Source: an uncultured Porphyromonadaceae bacterium
GTDB lineage: Bacteria > Bacteroidota > Bacteroidia > Bacteroidales > Muribaculaceae
Assembly (NCBI GenBank): GCA_900546365.1
Contig: URCF01000001.1
Location: 208,160-272,159, forward strand
DNA length: 64,000 nucleotides
Direction of reading: 5' to 3'
In this document: piece after piece, positions 33,173 through 42,919 of the stretch
How positions within the stretch are numbered: the first letter of the stretch is position 1
Layout of the letters: each line of letters begins with the position of its first letter
The notes under the pieces: generated by a model
Database searches by the model: none
What the model was told of the DNA's origin: nothing
What the model saw: only the letters and a program-made list of their open reading frames with translations
Made by a program: the position numbers and the translations under genes

Positions 33173-35342
33173 CTTTAACTCCTTTCACTGTTTTGATTTT
33201 CTTAATAATTTGGTTTAGCGACTCCTTGTTGGTCACTCCTACCACAAGAAATCCGTTGAACAAACCATCGTGGCTCTCAATGGATATACTTCTGAGGGTG
33301 GCATCTTTCTCTTTGTTGATGATGGATGTGATGTTGGTCACAATACCTATGTCATCAATACCCACCACACGTAGAGTGGTGCCGAACTGCTGTCCGAACT
33401 TGCCGCTCCAGCGGGTGGTTATGATTCGGTAGGGATAGCGTGCGAAAATGTTGGCCGCATTGGGACAATTCTTGCGGTGGATTTTGATAATCCCTTCCGC
33501 GGATACGAAGCCAAACACATCATCGCCGTAAATGGGGTTGCAGCATTTGGCAAGGCGGTAGTTGATACCTTTCACATCGTTGCCAATCACAAGCACATCG
33601 CTGTCGGAACTTTGCGCCGCAGCGGCTTCTTCCGATGCCTGAAGCTGAAACTCTTCCGCCGACCGTTTCTCCTTGTCATCGTCCACCTTGCGCTCCATCA
33701 GTTCATACTGATTGATCACATCGTTGACATCCAGCTGCTCAGAAGCGATGGCGTTGTAGAAGTCAGTCACGGTTTTATATCCAAGCTTTTTAATTACGCG
33801 CATCAAGGTAGCCTCTTCCATCTCCACCTTGCGGTTCTTGAAGCGGCGCTGGAGCAGCTCCTTGGCAAGTTCCGCCGAGCGGTTGGCCATTTCATTCACA
33901 GCCTGGCGCACTTTGCTTCGGGCCTTGGAAGTGACAAGAAATTGCAGCCAATCGAGTTTGGGCGTTTGATTGGTGGAAGTGAGCACCTCCACAGTGTCGC
34001 CCGACGACAGCTTATGGTTGAGTTTACGGCTTTTGCCGTTCACCTTTCCGCCAATGCACTTGCATCCGAGTCCTGAATGGATGTTGAATGCGAAGTCGAG
34101 CACCGTAGCGCCCAGCGGGAGCTTGTAGAGATCGCCCTTGGGTGTGAACACGAATACTTCCTTGTTGTACATGTCCATCTTCATGTTCTTCATGAGCTCC
34201 ATAGGTCCGGAGTCGGCGGTTTCAAGAATGTCGCGCACATGGTTCATCCATGTGTCAAGGTCGCTTTCGCTCTTGATTCCTTTGTATTTCCAGTGTGCGG
34301 CGATACCTTTTTCTGCAATCTCGTCCATCCTTTTGGAGCGGATCTGCACCTCCACCCATTTGTTTTGCGGACCTTTTACTGTGATGTGCAGGCTCTCATA
34401 ACCGTTGCTCTTGGGAATGCTGAGCCAATCCTTGAGCCTTGCCGGGTTTGGGGTGTACATGTCGGTGACCACTGAATAAGCCAACCAACATTCCGGGCGT
34501 TCGCGCTCGGGGGCAACATCGAGAATCACCCTTATGGCAAACAGGTCATAGATATGGTCGAGGTCAGTGTTCTGCTTCTTCATCTTGTTCCAGATGGAGA
34601 AGATTGATTTGGTACGACCTTTGATGTCAAACTTCAGTCCTTGCCTGGTGAGTGCCTCTTTCACCGGAGCTATGAACGATTCAATATAAGCATCGCGGCT
34701 CTTCTTGGTTTCGTTAAGCTTGCGGGCGATGCGTGAATACATGTCGCGGTCGGTGTATTTGAGCGACATATCCTCAAGCTCGCTCTTTATTTTGTACAGA
34801 CCCAGCCTGTGGGCCAAAGGAGCATACAGATAGCTCGCCTCGAAAGCCACTTCGCGCACCAACTCCTCGGCGGGATGATGGTTGATAGCTTTCATGAGCA
34901 CAAGGCGGTCCACAATCATGATGATGATAACCCTGATATCCTCGGCGAAAGTGAGCAGCAGCTTGCGGAAATTGTCACTTTTTACTGTGGCCTGCTTGCT
35001 GTAGAGACTCGACACCTTGCTGAGCCCGCGGATGAGAGCTCTCACATCTTCGTCATCCTCATCCATGTCCACACCAAGGTTATACAGCACCACGGCAAGC
35101 ACCATATTGCGGTCAGCTCCCATGCTGTCGCAAAGGGCAATGGCCACATTCAAAGAATGAAGCACAGGATGGTGTCCGAATCGGGTGCGGCCAAAAAGAT
35201 TGTTGGAGGCACCTGCAGCCACGCGCTCACGCAGATGCCGGGCCTCGGAAGCCGATATGACATCTGAGGTGAGCTTCCGCAACATTCGGTAGCTGGAGTG
35301 AAGCGAAAGCTTTTCGGCGGATGTGAAATCTAAGTTGCTCAT
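33153..35342 (-). CDS. RelA/SpoT-type (p)ppGpp synthetase with degenerate hydrolase domain
   Basis: A 729-residue long RSH protein. The N-terminal HD region (HHPVLHSLNVAIALC, then VVLYNLGVDMDEDDE) lacks the HD pair normally found as LLHDVVED, so hydrolase activity is probably lost. The synthetase domain is intact: KGRTKSIFSIWNKMKKQ, YDLFAIRVIL, NGYESLHITVKGPQNKWVEVQIRS. TGS domain: VFTPKGDLYKLPLGATVLDFAFNIHSGLG. A Cys-containing region (AKCCNPIYGDDVFGF) and a C-terminal ACT domain follow. It therefore resembles RelA, which synthesises (p)ppGpp. ATG at 35342 lies just past the rnpB T-tract; a TTG five codons earlier was not used. Confidence 0.9.
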   Translation of the reverse strand: MSNLDFTSAEKLSLHSSYRMLRKLTSDVISASEARHLRERVAAGASNNLFGRTRFGHHPVLHSLNVAIALCDSMGADRNMVLAVVLYNLGVDMDEDDEDVRALIRGLSKVSSLYSKQATVKSDNFRKLLLTFAEDIRVIIIMIVDRLVLMKAINHHPAEELVREVAFEASYLYAPLAHRLGLYKIKSELEDMSLKYTDRDMYSRIARKLNETKKSRDAYIESFIAPVKEALTRQGLKFDIKGRTKSIFSIWNKMKKQNTDLDHIYDLFAIRVILDVAPERERPECWLAYSVVTDMYTPNPARLKDWLSIPKSNGYESLHITVKGPQNKWVEVQIRSKRMDEIAEKGIAAHWKYKGIKSESDLDTWMNHVRDILETADSGPMELMKNMKMDMYNKEVFVFTPKGDLYKLPLGATVLDFAFNIHSGLGCKCIGGKVNGKSRKLNHKLSSGDTVEVLTSTNQTPKLDWLQFLVTSKARSKVRQAVNEMANRSAELAKELLQRRFKNRKVEMEEATLMRVIKKLGYKTVTDFYNAIASEQLDVNDVINQYELMERKVDDDKEKRSAEEFQLQASEEAAAAQSSDSDVLVIGNDVKGINYRLAKCCNPIYGDDVFGFVSAEGIIKIHRKNCPNAANIFARYPYRIITTRWSGKFGQQFGTTLRVVGIDDIGIVTNITSIINKEKDATLRSISIESHDGLFNGFLVVGVTNKESLNQIIKKIKTVKGVKDVQRSN

Positions 35343-35369
35343 AGCAAGCTGAATCAAAAAGAAAAAAAA

Positions 35370-35751
35370 GCAGCCGGGCGATAAGCCGGGTTATGTCGGT
35401 CGTGACACTTCCCTTGCGGGGACATCACGACGTTTCGTCATTTATCTGAACTTACGGTTGCCCGCAAGCTTTAGCAGCCTACCCCCCGACAATGGACGAG
35501 CAGCCCTTGAATGTCGGTATATTTGGCCTTGCAACCCATAAGGTGTGCGGCACGCGATATCACTGTCGCGTCCGGTGAGCTCTTACCTCGCCTTTTCACC
35601 CTTACCTCCGGCGATGCCAAAGGCGGTTGTTTTCTGTCACACTACTCTGCAGTCACCCACAGCTTCCCGTTAAGAAATATGGTGCTCTATGTTGCCCGGA
35701 CTTTCCTCACACCGCATATACATCGGTGAGCGACGAAATGCCCGGCTGCTG
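35370..35751 (-). ncRNA. rnpB: RNase P RNA, class A
   Basis: Read on the minus strand it starts with AGCAGCCGGGCATTTCGTCG and contains GAGGAAAGTCCGGGC near the 5' end, a conserved region typical of RNase P RNA, then GGTAAGGGTGAAAAGGCG and, near the 3' end, CGTAAGTTCAGATAAATGAC. The two ends pair (GCAGCCGGGC with GCCCGGCTGC) as helix P1, followed by a run of eight T that acts as terminator. It matures tRNA 5' ends. relA starts 28 nt beyond. Confidence 0.95.
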
Positions 35752-35755
35752 AGTG

Positions 35756-35786
35756 CAAAATTAAAAAAATAGTTTGGTATCACCAA
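35756..35786 (-). promoter_or_regulatory. rnpB promoter
   Basis: Minus strand TAATTTTG (35763-35756) with TTG (35786-35784) at 20 nt spacing, directly before the RNase P RNA 5' end. Confidence 0.7.
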
Positions 35787-35793
35787 CAAATTT

Positions 35794-37056
35794 TTATCGC
35801 AGAGGATATTCGTCTTGATATATCAGCTGGCGCAACGAGGTGGAGTAAGTGCAATAGGCCCATATCCAGTTGATGAGAACCGTGAGTTTGTTGCGCATCC
35901 CGAGGATGGAAATCAGGTGGATAAACATCCACACCATCCATGCCAAACGCCCCGATAGCTTCACCGATTTGAGGTCGGCTACAGCCATGTTTCGTCCCAC
36001 TGTGGCCATCGTGCCTTTATCGCGATAGACAAACGGTGTTGAATCCTCCAACTTCCGGTTGAGATTACGGGCCAGATTGATGCTCTGCTGAATAGCTACC
36101 TGAGCCAGCTGTGGATGCCCGGAGGGATAGCGGTCGGTGGACATGTAGGCCATATCGCCCACCACATATATATTGTTGCTTCCATCGGCAAGATTGTGGG
36201 AGTCCACCTTTATTCTTCCACCTCGTGCAAGTGTAGGCGAGAAGCCTGTGAAATTAAACGAATTGGCCACAATCCCAGCTGTCCATATCACCATGCCCGA
36301 CGGTATCTCAGCGCCATTGTCCAGGAGAGCTGTATGGCCTTCGTAGCTTTTGAGAAAATGGTTGAGAACCACATCCACTCCTAATTTGCCGAGATACTCA
36401 CAGGCTTTGGACTGAGCGTTGCGGCTCATTGCTCCAAGCAACGAACCGGTGCCCTCCACAATGGTGATTTTAACCTCTGATGCCGGTATGGCGGTGTATT
36501 CGCGGGGAATAATATAGCGTTTCATCTCGCCCAAAGCACCTGCCACTTCCACGCCTGTGGCACCGCCACCTATCACAGTGAAGCTGAGCAGTTGCTTGCG
36601 TTTTTCAGCATCAGGTTCCAGAGAGGCTCTCTCCAGCCGCTGGAGCACTTCATCGCGGATGCGCTGAGCCTCGGAAGCCGACTTGAGGGTGTAAACTTTC
36701 TTTATAAGGTCGGGATTGCCGAAAAAATTGTTTGTGGTGCCGGCAGCGAGCACCAGTATATCGTAATGGATTGTTTCATATTGTGTTGACACAGTCTGCT
36801 CTGCGGCGTTGATGTCGGTCACTTGGCCGAGCCGATACTCCGCTCCTTTGGCGCGGCCTTTTCTGAGCTCTCTGCGAAACGGGAACGAGATGCTTCCGGC
36901 ATCAAGTCCGCACGACGCTATCTGATAGAACAGCGGTGGAAAGCCGTGGAAATTGTTCTTGTCCACGAGTACCACACGATATTTCCGTTTGTCGAGCTTG
37001 CGTAAAAGGGTCAGCCCTGCAAATCCTCCTCCGATGATTATCACACTCTTTTTCAT
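35794..37056 (-). CDS. Type II NADH dehydrogenase (NDH-2)
   Basis: A 420-residue flavoprotein. N-terminal FAD motif VIIIGGGFAGLTLLRKL, NAD motif TVIGGGATGVEVAGALGE near residue 165, and NIYVVGDMAY for FAD near residue 300. The C-terminus (MVWMFIHLISILGMRNKLTVLINWIWAY) is hydrophobic and amphipathic, as in NDH-2 enzymes bound to the inner membrane. It passes electrons from NADH to quinone without pumping. ATG at 37056 was chosen over a TTG two codons earlier. It lies upstream of rnpB on the same strand. Confidence 0.88.
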   Translation of the reverse strand: MKKSVIIIGGGFAGLTLLRKLDKRKYRVVLVDKNNFHGFPPLFYQIASCGLDAGSISFPFRRELRKGRAKGAEYRLGQVTDINAAEQTVSTQYETIHYDILVLAAGTTNNFFGNPDLIKKVYTLKSASEAQRIRDEVLQRLERASLEPDAEKRKQLLSFTVIGGGATGVEVAGALGEMKRYIIPREYTAIPASEVKITIVEGTGSLLGAMSRNAQSKACEYLGKLGVDVVLNHFLKSYEGHTALLDNGAEIPSGMVIWTAGIVANSFNFTGFSPTLARGGRIKVDSHNLADGSNNIYVVGDMAYMSTDRYPSGHPQLAQVAIQQSINLARNLNRKLEDSTPFVYRDKGTMATVGRNMAVADLKSVKLSGRLAWMVWMFIHLISILGMRNKLTVLINWIWAYCTYSTSLRQLIYQDEYPLR

Positions 37057-37209
37057 TGTCAATAGTTATTTAGCACATTCTAAAAACGTATCTTTCACTG
37101 TTTCGGTTTCGCGTAGGTATGGATTGCAAGTGCGTTAAATTTGTTTAATTGCAGAACTGATTGACTGTGTGCAAAGGTTATAGTTTTAAAATTAAAGTTA
37201 TTGGTAATC

Positions 37210-38625
37210 ATGCTTAATCTACGAGCCGTTTTACTTTTGTTTATATCAGGTGGAGTGCTGTTCAGCGCTCATGCCGGTGGTGATTGTATCGTTGATTCAA
37301 TGCCTGCTAATTATTTATATGGAGAGCTGCAATCTCCGCCCTACCCCGTGGAGGACCAATGGTGGAAATCGTTTGATGATTCTCTGCTTGATTCATTGAT
37401 TGCCGCCGGATGTGCCAATAACTACGACCTACGGATTGCAGCCAAGCGTGTGGCTATAGCCCGCGAAAGCGTGCGTCAGGCAAAGTCTGCATATTATCCA
37501 ACCGTCGGAGTTTCTGCCGGATGGAGCAGGAGCAGGGAATCAGGATATGCCGGGACTGTGAAAACTCCTGCCGTCACATCTTCGGCATTCAGCATCGGAG
37601 CGAATATGAGCTGGGAGATTGACCTTTTTGGAAAGATAGGGTCAAGCGTCAAGCAATCAAAGGCGTTGATGAACGCCACAAAGGCCGAAATGAACGGTGC
37701 AATGGTGAGTATGTGTGCCGAGATAGCCACACAGTATTGTGCGCTGCGCACCTATCAGGCGGAATAAGCTGTTGCCAGGGAGCATATCAAGTCGCAATCC
37801 GAGGTGCTGAAAATTGTGGAGGCGCGTCATGAAGCGGGATTGGCCTCGAAGCTTGATGTGGCCCAGGCAAAAATGATATATTACTCCACACAGTCATTGC
37901 TTCCTCAGGTGGAGGCTTCCATAGATGTGACCATCAACGCTATTGCGGTGCTTTTAGGCGTTTATCCCGGTGAACTCGCCCCAAGATTGAAGGAGCCGGC
38001 TCCCCTGCCGGACTACCGGCGGCTGCTGGCCACCGGGGTGCCGATGGATTTGCTCCGCAGGCGTCCGGATGTTGTGGCCGCGGAGTATGAGCTCGCAGCC
38101 GATGCGGCAGCTCTCGGTATAGCCAAGAAAGATTTCCTGCCGACTCTGACTCTTGAAGGATCAGTGGGCTCAATGGCTCATTCGGCCAAAAATCTGATGA
38201 AGAAGGGCAGCCTCACATATACCATTGCCCCTACACTGAGTTGGACCTTGTTTGGTGGTATGAGCCGTAAAGCAGCGGTGGTGAGTGCCCGCGAACAGAT
38301 GCAGATGGCCATGGATCAATATAATCTCACCGTGCTCACAGCCGTGCAGGAGGTGGAGAATGCTATGGCTCAATATTTCAACGAGCTGAAGGAACTTGAC
38401 CTTATTCAGCGTACTCTCGATGAGGCAAATGAGGCATTCAAACTTTCGCTTGACCTCTACAAAGGAGGATTGTCCGACTTCACTGATGTGGCCAACGCGC
38501 AGATTTCAATGCTGGAGTATGCCGACAGGTTGACGACCACGCAGGGAAGCACCGCCGCACAGCTCATCACTCTCTATCGTGCCATCGGCGGCGGATGGGA
38601 CAATTATTCCGATAATACAAAATAG
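37210..38625 (+). pseudogene. RND efflux outer-membrane factor (TolC/OprM-like), interrupted by an in-frame stop
   Basis: One continuous reading frame of about 471 codons broken by a single TAA at 37765-37767. The first 185 codons carry a signal peptide and the start of an OprM-like protein (PVEDQWWKSFDDSLLDSLIAAG, SYYPTVGVSAG-type helix). The frame resumes at once after the stop: AVAREHIKSQSEVLKIVEARHEAG continues the same coiled-coil helix without any gap, and the rest is full length (DLLRRRPDVVAAEYELAADAA, LYKGGLSDFTDVANAQ). So one base change explains the break. Without it this would be the outer-membrane channel of the efflux operon. An ATG at 37804 could restart translation, but would lack a signal peptide. 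Confidence 0.85.
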
Positions 38626-38633
38626 AAAAGATA

Positions 38634-39749
38634 ATGAAACCGTATGTAACCTTTGCCATTATGGCACTTGCACCGATAGCTTTGGGCTCGTGTGGCCACA
38701 AGGATGATGCACCAAGTGATAATAAAATAACCGTGGATGTTGCCAGGGCAGAAACCGATTCTGTCACCCTTTTCCGCACCTACCCCGGTGTGATTACCGC
38801 AGCCGACATGGTGCAGGTGGTGGGTCGTGTCAACGGTACGCTTCTGAAGCAGTACTACAACAACGGTGACTTTGTGAAGAAAGGCCAGTTACTGTTTGCC
38901 ATCGAGGATACCAAATATCGCGATCTTGTGCAGGAGAGCCAGGCTTCGCTCGCCTCGGCGCAAAGCGCATATGAATATGCCAAAAGTCATTACGCCGCCA
39001 TGCAGAAAGCTTTGGAAAGCGATGCGGTGTCGCAAATGGAGGTGAAACAGGCTCTGAACGCGCTTGAGCAGAGCGAGGCATCTATACGCACAGCCAAAGC
39101 GCAGCTGCAGACAGCAAGAACCAATCTTGGATATTGCAAGGTGTATGCACCGTTTGACGGCCGCATGAATGCATCCTCGTTCAGCGAAGGTTCTTACATC
39201 AATGGTGAAGGCTCGCCGGTGGTACTTGCGTCGATATATTCCGACAGCAATGTGGATGCCAATTTCTCTATAGAGGATGCCTCGTTCATAAGGAGTTTCA
39301 CGAACCCCAACAACCGCGATAAGATCAATTACGATTCCATACCGGTGAATTTCAATGAACAATTACCCCATAAATATTATGCCGACCTCAGGTATATATC
39401 GCCTGATGTTAACACTGCCACCGGAACCATGGCTCTCCGCGCTCGTATCAGCAATGAGTATGGTGAGCTGAGAGACGGAATGTATGTCACTGTGTCGCTC
39501 CCCTACAAGGTGGATCCCAAGGCTGTGCTGGTGAAGGATGCCTCGATATCCACCGACCAGCTTGGAAAGTTCGTTTACACCGTAAACGACAGCAACAAGG
39601 TGGTATATACCCCCATCACTGTCGGCGATATGGCCAACGACAGCATGAGGGTGGTGCTGAGCGGCCTTGAAGGAGGTGCTGCTTATGTCACCAAAGCTAT
39701 GCTTAAGGTACGCACCGGCATGGAAGTTGAACCAAAATATGTGAAGTGA
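38634..39749 (+). CDS. RND efflux periplasmic adaptor (MFP), lipoprotein
   Basis: A 371-residue AcrA-like adaptor. The signal ends in LAPIALGSC (lipobox LGSC), so it is membrane-anchored. Visible order: beta-barrel strand TYPGVITAADMVQVVGRVNGTLL, lipoyl half KKGQLLFAIEDTKY, coiled-coil helices ALNALEQSEASIRTAKAQLQTARTNLGYCKVYAPFDGRM, then membrane-proximal GTMALRARISNEYGELRDGMYVTVSLP. It links the inner-membrane pump to the outer-membrane channel. It starts 8 nt after the interrupted channel gene. Confidence 0.92.
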   Translation: MKPYVTFAIMALAPIALGSCGHKDDAPSDNKITVDVARAETDSVTLFRTYPGVITAADMVQVVGRVNGTLLKQYYNNGDFVKKGQLLFAIEDTKYRDLVQESQASLASAQSAYEYAKSHYAAMQKALESDAVSQMEVKQALNALEQSEASIRTAKAQLQTARTNLGYCKVYAPFDGRMNASSFSEGSYINGEGSPVVLASIYSDSNVDANFSIEDASFIRSFTNPNNRDKINYDSIPVNFNEQLPHKYYADLRYISPDVNTATGTMALRARISNEYGELRDGMYVTVSLPYKVDPKAVLVKDASISTDQLGKFVYTVNDSNKVVYTPITVGDMANDSMRVVLSGLEGGAAYVTKAMLKVRTGMEVEPKYVK

Positions 39750-39753
39750 AGCC

Positions 39754-42700
39754 ATGTTCTCAAGATTTTTTATCGACCGTCCTATTTTCGCCGTTGTGCT
39801 GGCGATTGTCATGGTGCTTGCAGGATTGATCACAGTCAAGTCCCTGCCGGTGGCGCAATACCCTGACATCACCCCGCCCACGGTGGATGTGATGGCCACT
39901 TATCCCGGCGCTGATGCCGCCACTGTAGCCTCCACCATAGGTGTGCCGCTGGAGGAGCAGGTGAACGGTGTGGAAGATATGATGTATATGAGCTCGTCAA
40001 GTTCGGATGGATCATACAATCTCACCATCACTTTCAATGTAGGCACTGATATAGATATGGCAGCTGTGAAGGTGCAGAACCGTGTGTCGCTCGCAGAGCC
40101 TAGCCTCCCCTCCTCGGTCAAACAGCAAGGTGTGCAGGTGATGTCGCGCTCCAGCAACATCATCATGTTCCTCGCTCTCGAGGCAGATGATCCGCAGAGA
40201 TATGATGCTCTTTATCTCACCAACTACGCCAAGCTCAACATTGTTGACGAGCTGTCGCGCATCGATGGTGTCGGGCAGGTGGGTGCTTTTGGTGCCGGCC
40301 AGTACAGTATGAGAGTGTGGCTCGATCCTGAACTGATGAGGGTGAGAAAGGTGTCGCCCTCGGAGGTCACCGCCGCCATCGAAAGCCAGAATATGCAGGT
40401 GTCGGCCGGTAGTGTCGGTACATCCCCGAGTTCCGACGGTACTGAATTTGAATTCACCCTCACCACCGAAGGCCGCCTGAAATCAGCGGAGGAGTTCGGT
40501 AACATTGTGATCCGTACTGAAGCCAACGGTGCGATGTTGCGCCTGCGTGATATAGCCAAAATCGACCTCGGCAGCCAAAGCTACGATGCCATTGCGGAAG
40601 TGGACGGCGAAGGTGCGGGACTGTTGGGTGTGTATCAGTTGCCGGGAGCCAATGCGCTTGAGGTGGCGAAAGCCGTGCAGAAAAAAATGGATGACCTCTC
40701 GCAGTATTTCCCCGAGGGTGTCCATTACAGGGTGATAATGAACTCAACCGATTTCGTGACCGAATCAATCGACGACCTGCTCATCACTTTCCTTGAAACA
40801 ACATTGATTGTGATGTTGGTCATCCTGCTGTTTCTCCAGAGCTGGCGTGCCGTTGTGATTCCTATGCTCACCATCCCTGTGTCGTTGATAGCCACGTTTG
40901 CGGTTATGAAGCTGATGGGGTTCACCATCAACACATTGACATTGTTTGGCCTTGTGCTGGCGATAGCGATAGTGGTGGACGATGCGATAGTGGTGGTGGA
41001 GGACTGCTCACGAATAGTTGACGAGGGGAAGATGTCGCCCCGTCAGGCTGCCGTGAAAGCGATGAAAGAGCTTACCGGTCCGGTGGTGGGCGAAGTCCTT
41101 GTGCTGCTGTCGGTGTTCATCCCTACAGCGTTCATCAGCGGCATCACGGGTGAGCTGTACAAACAGTTTGCCCTCACAATTGCTGTGAGCACCGCATTCT
41201 CCGGATTCAATGCCCTTACACTCACTCCGGCACTGTGTGCGCTGTTTCTCCGTCCGTCGAAGCAAAGCGGTTTTTTCCTTTACAAATGGTGGAACAAAGG
41301 ATATGGAGTTGCGCTCAATGCGTATGTGAAAGTGGTGGGCACATTCCTCAAGCGCCCGTGGGTGGCCATAGGTTTGTACATAGTTATCACAGCTGCTGCA
41401 TTCTGGGGATTTTTCGCCATGCCTACTTCGTATGTGCCCGAGGAGGATATGGGATATTTCATGGGGTCGGTGCAGCTTCCTACCGGAGCCACTCTGGAAA
41501 GAACGCAGAAGGTGCTGGATGAGGTGACGGCCCGTGTGGAAAAATTGCCTGAAGTGCAGAGTTGTATGAGCATAGCCGGTTTTTCGTTCATCGGTGGCTC
41601 AGGCAGCAATATGGGTGGTGTCAGTGTGACACTAAAGCCTTGGTCCGAACGCAAAGGTAAAAGCCATGATGCTGAATCGGTGATTGCAAAATTCAACAAG
41701 GTGTGTGCGGATATCCAGGAGGCTGAGGTGTTTGCGTTCAATCCTCCAAGCATCCCCGGACTCGGTATGTCGGCTGGTCTTGAAATGCAGCTGTTGGATA
41801 TCAACAACTACGGTGCGTCGCAGATGCAGCAGGCTCTCAACGCTGTGCGCACTGCTGCAGAGAAGGACCCGCGAATTGCTTCTGTACGGTCAGTATATCA
41901 AGGTGAGGTGCCGCAGTACAAACTGAATATCGACCGTGACAAAGTGAAGACTCAAGGGTTGGTGCTTGCCGATATCTACAATGCATTGTCAGCATATCTC
42001 GGCGGTCAGTATGTGAACGATTTCAACGAGTTTGGCCGTGTGTATGAAGTGCAGATTTCGGGCGATGCTCTTGCCCGCGACCGCATCAATGATGTGCTTG
42101 CTTTGACAGTGAAGAATTCCGCTGGTGACATGGTGCCAATGGCATCGTTCATGAGTGTGCAGGAGGTGTTCGGTCAATCAAGTGTGGACAGATACAATAT
42201 GTACGAAACCGCCTCGCTTACCGCTACTCCCGACCATGGTGTCAGCTCATCGTCAGCCATCGCTGCCATGGAGGAGATTGTGAAGAAAGAGCTTGGCAAC
42301 TCCTACGGATACGCCTGGACGGGTGAGGCATATCAGGAAACCCAAGGAGGCACCACCGTGAGTGTCGTTATGCTTTTCGCCGTGATAATAACATTGCTTG
42401 TGCTTGCGGCGCAATACGAAAGCTGGACCGACCCTGTGGCTGTGATCATATCGATGCCTACTGCCATTCTCGGCACCGCTGTGGGTTGCTTCATAATGCA
42501 GCAGAGCATTGACATCTACACTCAGATAGGCGTGATATTGCTGCTGGGCTTGTCGGCTAAAAACGCAATTCTGATTGTGGAGTACGCCCGGGACTTCCGG
42601 AAAGCCGGACAGGATATACGGCAAAGTGCCGCCGATGCGGGTAGAATACGATTCCGTCCTATCATGATGACAGCGCTGGCGTTCATATTCGGTGTCATGC

Positions 42701-42912
42701 CGATGTTGTTTGCGAGCGGTGCGGGCGCGGCCAGCAGAGTGTCACTCGGCACAGCTGTAGTGTTCGGTATGGCGGTCAACGCTATTGTGGGCACACTCTT
42801 CGTCCCCAACTTCTGGGAACTGCTTGAACGGTTCCGTGAAAAATACCTTGCAGGACTATTCAAAGGTGCCGGAAGCGACAACTCCACACCGGCATCCGGC
42901 GGAACAGTTTAG
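39754..42912 (+). CDS. RND multidrug efflux permease (HAE1, AcrB-like)
   Basis: A 1052-residue transporter with the twelve-helix, two-loop RND layout. Start MFSRFFIDRPIFAVVLAIVMVLAGL; PDITPPTVDVMATYPGADA in the first porter loop; TM4 GLVLAIAIVVDDAIVVVED with the proton-relay Asp pair; and AILIVEYARDF in TM10. It exports hydrophobic compounds using the proton gradient. It follows the adaptor by 4 nt and is complete, which contrasts with the broken channel gene upstream. Confidence 0.95.
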   Translation: MFSRFFIDRPIFAVVLAIVMVLAGLITVKSLPVAQYPDITPPTVDVMATYPGADAATVASTIGVPLEEQVNGVEDMMYMSSSSSDGSYNLTITFNVGTDIDMAAVKVQNRVSLAEPSLPSSVKQQGVQVMSRSSNIIMFLALEADDPQRYDALYLTNYAKLNIVDELSRIDGVGQVGAFGAGQYSMRVWLDPELMRVRKVSPSEVTAAIESQNMQVSAGSVGTSPSSDGTEFEFTLTTEGRLKSAEEFGNIVIRTEANGAMLRLRDIAKIDLGSQSYDAIAEVDGEGAGLLGVYQLPGANALEVAKAVQKKMDDLSQYFPEGVHYRVIMNSTDFVTESIDDLLITFLETTLIVMLVILLFLQSWRAVVIPMLTIPVSLIATFAVMKLMGFTINTLTLFGLVLAIAIVVDDAIVVVEDCSRIVDEGKMSPRQAAVKAMKELTGPVVGEVLVLLSVFIPTAFISGITGELYKQFALTIAVSTAFSGFNALTLTPALCALFLRPSKQSGFFLYKWWNKGYGVALNAYVKVVGTFLKRPWVAIGLYIVITAAAFWGFFAMPTSYVPEEDMGYFMGSVQLPTGATLERTQKVLDEVTARVEKLPEVQSCMSIAGFSFIGGSGSNMGGVSVTLKPWSERKGKSHDAESVIAKFNKVCADIQEAEVFAFNPPSIPGLGMSAGLEMQLLDINNYGASQMQQALNAVRTAAEKDPRIASVRSVYQGEVPQYKLNIDRDKVKTQGLVLADIYNALSAYLGGQYVNDFNEFGRVYEVQISGDALARDRINDVLALTVKNSAGDMVPMASFMSVQEVFGQSSVDRYNMYETASLTATPDHGVSSSSAIAAMEEIVKKELGNSYGYAWTGEAYQETQGGTTVSVVMLFAVIITLLVLAAQYESWTDPVAVIISMPTAILGTAVGCFIMQQSIDIYTQIGVILLLGLSAKNAILIVEYARDFRKAGQDIRQSAADAGRIRFRPIMMTALAFIFGVMPMLFASGAGAASRVSLGTAVVFGMAVNAIVGTLFVPNFWELLERFREKYLAGLFKGAGSDNSTPASGGTV

Positions 42913-42919
42913 AATGTTA

